The notes under the pieces are model-generated. The model had not been told where the DNA came from, made no database searches, and saw only the letters and a list, made by a program, of their open reading frames with translations. A program made the position numbers and the translations under genes. This document shows positions 1-6,679 of a stretch of DNA of 14,032 bases, in pieces. The number at the start of each line of letters is the position of its first letter. Position 1 is the stretch's first letter. This DNA is from Avimonoglobus sp965151315 (GTDB taxonomy: Bacteria > Bacillota > Clostridia > UBA1381): assembly GCA_965151315.1 (NCBI GenBank), contig CBCTZG010000075.1, positions 1 through 14,032 on the forward strand. Direction: 5' to 3'.

Positions 1-1617
1 TTCCGTGCTGATTTCAGCCCACAGCCGCTGGATGGGACAAACGCTTCGCGCCTGTCCGACGGCGGCGTGTACATCAAAGCCTCGGACGGCACCTATTATA
101 TCCTGGGCGTATGCGGGATCGGAGCGGGAGAAACAAGACAAGCGTATTTCATTGTGTCCAACAGCGTGCTGGGAACTTACACGCCGTACTCAAGAGGGAT
201 ACAAAATACATTGAATGTGGGAGAATCACTGGCACCGGGATGGTATACGGCGGAATTTTCGGTAAATACGGATCTGGGGACAGTCTCTTACAAGGTGACC
301 GCGCAGGATGTGCAGACAACATATCTGGAGGGAACATACAGGACAAACCTGGCTGATATCAGTATGAACGGCGTTGGATTCTATAATACCCACAGGGCTT
401 CCTATCTTTTTGATAACCTCTACTGCGCAGAGGACTATGTGGTTTCGGATGCACATTCCATTGTATACAACCTTGATGGCGGCAGTTTTTTGACGGAAAT
501 CCTGTATACGTTCACGCCGGAGGACCTCCCTTATACTTTGCCGACCCCTGTAAAACCGGGTTATCAATTTGCGGGATGGTTTGACGAATACGGGGAGGAA
601 CAGCTGACGGAGATTCCCGCCGGTACGGAGGAAAACATAACGGTTTATGCGATGTGGGAAGAATACATTGACTACACGGGATTTACGGAAAGAAATAATA
701 TTGTGGATTCATACACAGATTCAAGTAAGACCTTTTACAGCGGTTGGGCATACCACGATGATTTGACCGGAAATGCCTTTGGTGTTGTAAAGCATATGGA
801 TGCAGCGGTTGCCCTTGCGAAGTGGGATGACTTTCAGGTGGAGGAGGATACGAAAATCCTCACGGTGGAATATGATATCCTCAACCGGAGCCTGGGTAAT
901 ATCAGAAACAGCGACGATGCAAGGTTCTCAGCAGGCGGGGTCCGGCTGTCTGACAGCTCCAGCAATTATTATGAATTTGGCCTCGGCAACCAACTGGGGG
1001 AAAATGCAAGTGGCCAAATGGCGTATTTTTATAAAGGCGCTGCAAATACCTGGGGGCAACAGAACGTATTTTCAAGCGCAGCCATAAAAGGCGAAGGGAT
1101 CATGCAGGATGAAGGCAGTACAAAATTTGCGGGAGACAGGTGGTACCATGCAACCATTACGGTAAATTATGTCCATAACACTGTCACCTACCGGCTGGCA
1201 TTGGCTTCAGACAGCAACAGGTATTTTGAATACACGGTGGCAGATGAGGACCTGCCGGAAATCCAATCGCTTTCCCTTGTTTCGAAATGGTGGATGCCGG
1301 TATACTTCCGGAATCTGGAATACAATTGTGTCACGGGCGAAGGTGCTGCAGTTTCCGAAACAGAGGACGTTTACACGGTGGTGATAAATCCAGGGCTGAT
1401 GTCTTTCCATGGCAGCACAGGGGCTGTTATTTGTGCTTTTTATGGGCAGGACGGGACACAATTGCTGGATGTGGACGTCCGGGCGTTCACAACGGCAGGG
1501 ACGGCATCGGAAACCTATACATTTACAAAAAATAGGACCCCGGGCGCCATTTGTAAAATCTTTATCTGGGACGGCGGGCTCACGGACATGCGGCCGGTTT
1601 GGATGCAAGAATTTTAA
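1..1617 (+). CDS. Exported multidomain carbohydrate-binding-like protein, 5'-truncated (LamG-like modules, InlB repeat)
   Basis: The frame is open from the first base and ends at TAA 1615-1617, so the true start and any signal peptide lie off the left edge. The GTG at 67 is not credible as a start, because residues before it continue a module shared with the next gene. In fragment numbering, residues 1-140 form a LamG/concanavalin-like beta-sandwich (SDGGVYIK, GWYTAEFSVN, GFYNTHRASYLFD). Residues about 152-222 form an InlB B-type/Flg_new repeat (VYNLDGG, KPGYQFAGWFDE, TVYAMW). Residues about 226-440 form a second sandwich of the same kind (FSAGGVRL, YYEFGLG, RWYHATITVN). The last 90 residues are a small beta domain ending KIFIWDGGLTDMRP, a tail I associate with clostridial secreted glycan-active proteins from memory. 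No catalytic motif or SLH domain is visible. It is probably a surface glycan-binding protein or the non-catalytic tail of a large enzyme. Exact ligand unknown. Confidence 0.85.
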   Translation, partial: FRADFSPQPLDGTNASRLSDGGVYIKASDGTYYILGVCGIGAGETRQAYFIVSNSVLGTYTPYSRGIQNTLNVGESLAPGWYTAEFSVNTDLGTVSYKVTAQDVQTTYLEGTYRTNLADISMNGVGFYNTHRASYLFDNLYCAEDYVVSDAHSIVYNLDGGSFLTEILYTFTPEDLPYTLPTPVKPGYQFAGWFDEYGEEQLTEIPAGTEENITVYAMWEEYIDYTGFTERNNIVDSYTDSSKTFYSGWAYHDDLTGNAFGVVKHMDAAVALAKWDDFQVEEDTKILTVEYDILNRSLGNIRNSDDARFSAGGVRLSDSSSNYYEFGLGNQLGENASGQMAYFYKGAANTWGQQNVFSSAAIKGEGIMQDEGSTKFAGDRWYHATITVNYVHNTVTYRLALASDSNRYFEYTVADEDLPEIQSLSLVSKWWMPVYFRNLEYNCVTGEGAAVSETEDVYTVVINPGLMSFHGSTGAVICAFYGQDGTQLLDVDVRAFTTAGTASETYTFTKNRTPGAICKIFIWDGGLTDMRPVWMQEF

Positions 1618-1647
1618 TATGGCGTGCGGCAATGGCTGGGACAGGAT

Positions 1648-1656
1648 AGAGGAGGA
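1648..1656 (+). promoter_or_regulatory. Ribosome binding site for the 1665 gene
   Basis: AGAGGAGGA lies 8 bases before ATG 1665 in the 47-base gap after the previous stop. It is near-consensus and fixes this start. The gap shows no hairpin or U-tract that would separate the two genes transcriptionally. Confidence 0.8.
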
Positions 1657-1664
1657 TCGTTAAT

Positions 1665-4433
1665 ATGTACAGGATCAGACAACGTTTTGTTGCGGCGCTG
1701 GCAGCCGCAGGGTTGCTGCTGCACCTGGGGGTGCCGGCAGCGCTTGCAAGCGGCGGGGAGGAAGCCGACATTTTTTCCGAGTCATTTGACACAGCGGAAA
1801 CAATATCGGAAAACTGGCGTTTAATCAACACCGGAACCGATGATGGACGAATTGAAATAAAAACGGGTTGGTATGACAATGGCGGGGACGGAGCATACGC
1901 CATTGCCGCAGTTGGAGGGACAGGACAGTTTTTGGAGCTGCGGAGAAGCTTTGATTCTTCCTATAATATGCAGACCATACAGGTGGATTTTTCCCCCAGG
2001 GTTCTGTCTGCGTCGGACGGGCGTATTTCTGACGGCGGCTTCTATTTTAAATCCGAAAGCGGGTTTTATTACACAATTGGTGTCGCCGGGCTTTCCAGCG
2101 GGGAATCCAGGAGGGCATACTTTGCGAAAACACAATCGCTGCTGAGCACCCCGTATTCAAGCTCGGGACGGCAGTATGCAGCGGAGGGGCAAAGAACGGT
2201 CTCCGCAGGCTCCTGGTACACCGCCACACTCTCCTATAACACCGGGGACGACGGTACGATTACGCTTTCCTATAAGGTGACGGCGAGAAATAATGAAAAC
2301 GACGTTTACCTTGAAGGGGAATATGTGGACGCGGCGCCTTACGGCGTCGCGACTGCGGGCTTGTATAATACGCACATCGCGACCTATCTGTATGATGATT
2401 TTTCATATACCGGGGAAACTGTTATCCCCTATGTGGACACAGGGGAACCTCAGAATGTGGCGTATGAAACCGTAAATTATACGAGAAACGGGCAGACGCT
2501 GACGCTTGCGCAGGCTGTCCCCGTCAGGCGGATCATCTGCCCGGCAATGGCGGGCGTTTCGGCCGTTGTCACATTTTCGGGCGGTACAGGCGATGTGCAG
2601 CACGAAATCACATTTGATGAAAACGGATATTGGTTGAATGTGGTAGATGCAGACAGGTATAACAGGATTATCCTGCCGGCGGAGACGCCCGACGGCGACG
2701 CCGTCATCCTCACAAATCAAAGGACAGCGGGATACACCGCTGTCGTCGATCAGCCGGAGCAGCTTTATTACACGCTGAACGGCAGATTCATGTCTACATC
2801 CCGGTTTATACAGTGGCAATCCTCCGACGAAACTGTGGCGGCAGTGGAAAGCGGGATCGTCACCGGGAAAAAGGACGGAGAAGCGACAGTTACGGGAACG
2901 TGGGAGGAAGGCGTCGTGACATTTCGTGTAACAGTCAAGGGGGAAATCACAACGGCGATTGAGACGGGCACCGTGGAGGAATACCTGCTTCGGAAGGCAC
3001 CGATTTTCTCAGCACTGAACGCGGCGATTGCAGCGGAGGATATCCCGGCCGTGGCGTCCATATTAAACGGGACGGCGGAGGAAAGCGTTGCAAAAATCAA
3101 GGAATTTGACATTTCAGGCATACGGGCGCTGGAGGAACAGGAGCTTTATGCGCTGGCAGAACGGATGGCCACTTATGGGCGTTTTGAGATACAGTCACTG
3201 GACGATATCTATGCATTCTTTGACACCCTGTTTGCGGAGGCTGCCGTCGGCCTGTTAAACAATCTGTCCGATCCGTCCGAAATCGAAGCATTGATCCGGG
3301 AAAATAATCTTTACTACAAGCTGCCGATAGAAGAGGAGCTTTTTATGGATCATGCGGAGGAGGTTTACGAGGCGCTCAAAGATCATACCTTTGAAAATCT
3401 GGAGGAGTTGCAGTATCTTGCGGCCCAGGCATATATTATCAACGGTATACGGGATACGGAATCCCATTATTATGTTGAAGACATCCTGAACGGCAACCAG
3501 GCGTTTATCGGTTATGACATGGAGCATTTTGAAGCATTGACAAAACGGGAACTGTGTATTTATTTGTTATCCAATAAAGAGCAGATTACTTCCCTGGAAG
3601 CGCTTTGCGCGTTGATTGACGGTTATGAAGAAAAGGACGACCCAAGCCCCGTAACTCCCGGAGGGGGTGGGGGCGGGAACCGTGGAACCGGCGGGAGCAG
3701 CCCATCAACCGGCTCCGGTGTGGTTATTGGCATGCCTGTGAACAGCGAGGATACAAATAAACCGGCCGGCGCGCCTGTTGTTGCTGAAGCGCAGCTGTAT
3801 ACAGACGTTCCCACAGATAGCTGGGCATATGAATCAATCCGGTTCCTGACGGCAAAAAAGGCCATAGACGGCTATCCGGACGGCAGCTTTGGATTCTCAA
3901 ACCTGATTACCCGAAGTGAATTTTTAAAATTCCTGATTTGCGGCTTTGACATCGATACCAGCCCGGAAGAGGATGCGGACGGGCAGGAAGATGGGGAAGA
4001 TGCGGAACCGGCGGAGGAGGAAGATGCACCTGTGTTTTTGGATGCGGAGCCAACGGCATGGTATTACCCATACATTAAAACCGCAAAAGAGCTTGGAATT
4101 TTATCCGGGGACACAAACGGGAACTGTATGCCGGACCGCCCGATCACCAGGCAGGAAGCGGCTGCCATGATTTACAGGACTGTGAATCAATGCGGCAGGG
4201 CGCTGCCTGCGGAAGCAGAAATCACAGAATTCAGCGACAGCGGGCAAATTGCGCCGTGGGCGTTTGAAGCGGTGATGCGCCTGCAGCTTGCAGAGGTGAT
4301 TTCCGGTATAGACGGCCGCTTTGAACCGGCGTTAAATACAACAAGGGCGCAAGCGGCGGTTATGATCGAAAAGGCAGTAAATAAAAGTACTGTGAGCGGT
4401 GTGCAGGAACAGGCAGAGGAGGCGGCAGAATGA
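1665..4433 (+). CDS. SLH-anchored surface protein with LamG-like and BIG2-like domains
   Basis: The 922-residue precursor has a signal peptide with likely cleavage after A28 (ALA|SG). Residues about 34-250 are a LamG/concanavalin-like module closely similar to the one in the upstream gene (ISDGGFYFK, SWYTATLSYN, GLYNTHIATYLYDD). Residues about 255-360 are a beta-rich stretch I cannot name. Residues about 366-426 fit a BIG2-type Ig domain (FIQWQSSDETVAAVESGIVTG). Residues about 428-659 are mostly helical and unassigned. A Gly-rich linker (665-685) leads to three C-terminal SLH domains at about 712-765, 791-845 and 856-908, with TRSE, TRQE and TRAQ motifs. SLH domains of this type bind pyruvylated secondary cell-wall polymer, so the protein should sit on the cell wall. 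A very acidic insert separates SLH1 from SLH2. It is probably a non-catalytic glycan-binding or scaffold protein working with the adjoining glycosidase. Its stop overlaps the next start. Confidence 0.88.
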   Translation: MYRIRQRFVAALAAAGLLLHLGVPAALASGGEEADIFSESFDTAETISENWRLINTGTDDGRIEIKTGWYDNGGDGAYAIAAVGGTGQFLELRRSFDSSYNMQTIQVDFSPRVLSASDGRISDGGFYFKSESGFYYTIGVAGLSSGESRRAYFAKTQSLLSTPYSSSGRQYAAEGQRTVSAGSWYTATLSYNTGDDGTITLSYKVTARNNENDVYLEGEYVDAAPYGVATAGLYNTHIATYLYDDFSYTGETVIPYVDTGEPQNVAYETVNYTRNGQTLTLAQAVPVRRIICPAMAGVSAVVTFSGGTGDVQHEITFDENGYWLNVVDADRYNRIILPAETPDGDAVILTNQRTAGYTAVVDQPEQLYYTLNGRFMSTSRFIQWQSSDETVAAVESGIVTGKKDGEATVTGTWEEGVVTFRVTVKGEITTAIETGTVEEYLLRKAPIFSALNAAIAAEDIPAVASILNGTAEESVAKIKEFDISGIRALEEQELYALAERMATYGRFEIQSLDDIYAFFDTLFAEAAVGLLNNLSDPSEIEALIRENNLYYKLPIEEELFMDHAEEVYEALKDHTFENLEELQYLAAQAYIINGIRDTESHYYVEDILNGNQAFIGYDMEHFEALTKRELCIYLLSNKEQITSLEALCALIDGYEEKDDPSPVTPGGGGGGNRGTGGSSPSTGSGVVIGMPVNSEDTNKPAGAPVVAEAQLYTDVPTDSWAYESIRFLTAKKAIDGYPDGSFGFSNLITRSEFLKFLICGFDIDTSPEEDADGQEDGEDAEPAEEEDAPVFLDAEPTAWYYPYIKTAKELGILSGDTNGNCMPDRPITRQEAAAMIYRTVNQCGRALPAEAEITEFSDSGQIAPWAFEAVMRLQLAEVISGIDGRFEPALNTTRAQAAVMIEKAVNKSTVSGVQEQAEEAAE
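4415..4422 (+). promoter_or_regulatory. Ribosome binding site inside the end of the SLH gene, for the 4430 gene
   Basis: AGAGGAGG lies within the last codons of the upstream gene, 7 bases before ATG 4430. That start overlaps TGA 4431-4433 as ATGA. This arrangement is typical of translational coupling. Confidence 0.75.
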
Positions 4434-6679
4434 AAAAAAGATGGGTTGCGTTAATAATGGCTTGTTTTGCCGCCCAGCCTGCATTTGCAGCGAATGAAGC
4501 TATTTTTGAGCTTTCAAATGAGGAAATTTGGGATGATACGCCGGTGGAAATCAGGGAAACGGTTGACGCATCGATCACAGTGGATGAAAATACAATCCTT
4601 CGGGATGCGGATAGAAAGCTGTTAGGGCTCCAATGTGAGGTGACAACGCATGGCGACCAGTTTTTAAAGCCCGGTACCACGGAGTTAACGGACTATTTTG
4701 TCAATGAGTTTGCGGATACGGTGTATAACTGTGCAAGCTTCCGGTTCGGGGGGACGAGCATTAATTATTACAACTATATGAATAACATTGGCAGCCCCGC
4801 AGAACGCCAAAGCAGCACGCTGGTGGAAACTGGGGGCTTAATAAAAAATAATGTGGGGGATGCGGGGGCCCGTGCGTCAAATATGGGGTTTGTCGAAGTG
4901 ATTAAAATGGGGCAGGCAATCAACCCGGATGCGGAATTTGTATTCAGCATCGGTGTTTACGCCATGACGCCGGAGGATACTGAAAATCTGGCGCATTTCT
5001 TATTTGACGATGCGTCCACGTACTGGGGCGCACAGCGGGTCAGAAACGGCATCACCGAACCCGTGAACGCCGTGTTTGAAATTGGGAATGAGGTAGACCA
5101 AAATTCGGCCGGGGGATGGGTATTTGACCCCGTTACCCTGAACTGGTACCTTGAAAACGCGCCAAAGCACATTGAGGCCATCCGGAACGTAAAGCAGGAT
5201 GCTAAAATCGCCGTGGTAGGTCCTGATTCAAAATATGATCGGGACGAGGTGTTAAGCTGGGTAATCCCTGTTGCTGAAATGATGAAAGAGCTTGATATAA
5301 AGTACATTGTGCAGCATTTTTATTATAACGGCTATCAGATTGCCTATTACCACAATAACACATATGTTTATTTGAAAGAAGGCCTTGACACGGTTTTCGG
5401 AGAGGACAACGACATCCAGATCATGTTCACGGAGCACGCGGATTGGCCTGCGGATTCAAATGCGCCGGCCAGCATCGACCCGATCTCCCTGGAAGGCACC
5501 CTGGCTACGGCGCAGTTCCTGACATATATATACCAGCTCCCCACCCGTGTGTACTGTGCGAACTATCACAGCATCGTCTGCGGCGTCGGCCTGAACCAAT
5601 GGCATGTATTCAAATACATAGACGGCAAAAATGTCAAGGGCGGCATTGCGGAGGTTATGGAATACATGTATGACAGCCTCGGCGACCGGATCGCGCAGAT
5701 CCGTGTCGAGAGCGATTCGCCGCTAACGGATACGACGCAGACTTCCTGCATGTTTGCGGCGCTTGCATCGCCGGCGGGGGAACAGGAGCTGCGCTTGATT
5801 TTGATCAACCGCTCAGAGGATGTGGATTATAACCTCAGCTTTCAATTCGAAAACAGCTATACGCTGAAGGAGGAACGGACGTTTACTGCCCCCAATATTC
5901 ACTCCTACGTCAAGGATGCAAACTCAATCGGGGTGTTCCAGTCCACGGCGGAGGAAAAAAATGAAAGCAATTTTTCAACCTATCATATGCCGCCCAAGAG
6001 CATTGTAACGCTGGTCCTGGAGACGGATGCAAGAATCCCGGGGCTGGACGGGGAAGAGGATACGGATTCCCCGGAAGAAGACCTGCTTTTGGAACCGGCG
6101 GACGTGGAAGCGGCCTTTTCGGACATTGAAAACCATTGGGCGAAGGCAGAGATAACCAAAATGGCGGAATATGGATTCGTCCAGGGGGATGAAAACGGGA
6201 ATTTCCGGCCGGATACACCGGTGACGCGGGCGGAGCTTGCCGCGGTACTCACGGACGTTTTCGGGCTTGAAACAACTGCGCACCAACAGTTTTTCACAGA
6301 CATTGAGGACGGCTCCTGGTATGCAGAGGATGTTAATGCGGTATATATTGCCGGGCTGATGTATGGACATGACGGCGTATTCCGTCCTGATGACCCTGTC
6401 ACCAATGAGGAGCTTGTCAGCACGGTATGCCGGGCGGCAAAGCGGGGGCGGGCCTGGGCATTGTCGGCCGATCCCGATCAGATGCTGCAGGGATTCATAT
6501 ACCGGGACAGCATCTCCCCATGGGCTATGGAGGATGTTGCGATTGCGGTGAAAATGAATTATTTATACAGGCTTTATGAGAACGGCGGATTTAATCCGCA
6601 AAAACCGGCAACGCGCGCAGAGGCGGCGGCAGTCATTTTGCGGGCATATAACGAGATGGAGACGGAGGGATTGCTATGA
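4430..6679 (+). CDS. SLH-anchored glycoside hydrolase, clan GH-A, GH51 alpha-L-arabinofuranosidase-like
   Basis: The 749-residue precursor has a signal peptide cleaved probably after A20 (AFA|AN). Residues about 45-430 resemble a GH-A (beta/alpha)8 barrel. FRFGGTSINYYNY (from F104) matches the substrate-loop position of GH51. FEIGNEVDQ gives candidate acid/base E221. VQHFYY has H296. MFTEHADW gives candidate nucleophile E335. The 114-residue spacing between the two Glu residues is similar to GH51 enzymes. The stretch TLATAQFLTYI...VYCANYHSIV and the following beta-sandwich (430-540) fit the GH51 C-terminal domain. Three SLH domains follow at about 563-615, 622-675 and 690-743, with TRAE, TNEE and TRAE motifs, so the enzyme should be wall-bound. 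It should release terminal arabinofuranosyl or a related sugar from a polysaccharide. The FGGT motif also recalls GH79, so family and sugar are not certain, but a retaining GH-A glycosidase is well supported. Confidence 0.82.
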   Translation: MKKRWVALIMACFAAQPAFAANEAIFELSNEEIWDDTPVEIRETVDASITVDENTILRDADRKLLGLQCEVTTHGDQFLKPGTTELTDYFVNEFADTVYNCASFRFGGTSINYYNYMNNIGSPAERQSSTLVETGGLIKNNVGDAGARASNMGFVEVIKMGQAINPDAEFVFSIGVYAMTPEDTENLAHFLFDDASTYWGAQRVRNGITEPVNAVFEIGNEVDQNSAGGWVFDPVTLNWYLENAPKHIEAIRNVKQDAKIAVVGPDSKYDRDEVLSWVIPVAEMMKELDIKYIVQHFYYNGYQIAYYHNNTYVYLKEGLDTVFGEDNDIQIMFTEHADWPADSNAPASIDPISLEGTLATAQFLTYIYQLPTRVYCANYHSIVCGVGLNQWHVFKYIDGKNVKGGIAEVMEYMYDSLGDRIAQIRVESDSPLTDTTQTSCMFAALASPAGEQELRLILINRSEDVDYNLSFQFENSYTLKEERTFTAPNIHSYVKDANSIGVFQSTAEEKNESNFSTYHMPPKSIVTLVLETDARIPGLDGEEDTDSPEEDLLLEPADVEAAFSDIENHWAKAEITKMAEYGFVQGDENGNFRPDTPVTRAELAAVLTDVFGLETTAHQQFFTDIEDGSWYAEDVNAVYIAGLMYGHDGVFRPDDPVTNEELVSTVCRAAKRGRAWALSADPDQMLQGFIYRDSISPWAMEDVAIAVKMNYLYRLYENGGFNPQKPATRAEAAAVILRAYNEMETEGLL
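6664..6670 (+). promoter_or_regulatory. Ribosome binding site inside the glycosidase gene, for the 6676 gene
   Basis: GGAGGGA precedes ATG 6676 by 5 bases (7 from the GGAGG core), inside the last codons of the glycosidase gene. Start and upstream stop overlap as ATGA. This is the second such overlap in a row. Confidence 0.7.

Noticed and set aside
67..69. GTG as start of the first gene
   Set aside because: The frame is open to base 1, and the residues before it (DFSPQPL...RLSDGG) align with the equivalent module of the next gene, so the gene begins off the window.
4457..4466. Possible lipobox (IMAC) in the glycosidase signal peptide
   Set aside because: The Cys would be at residue 12, too early for a full hydrophobic core. 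A standard AFA|A signal peptidase I site follows, and the protein has SLH anchors.
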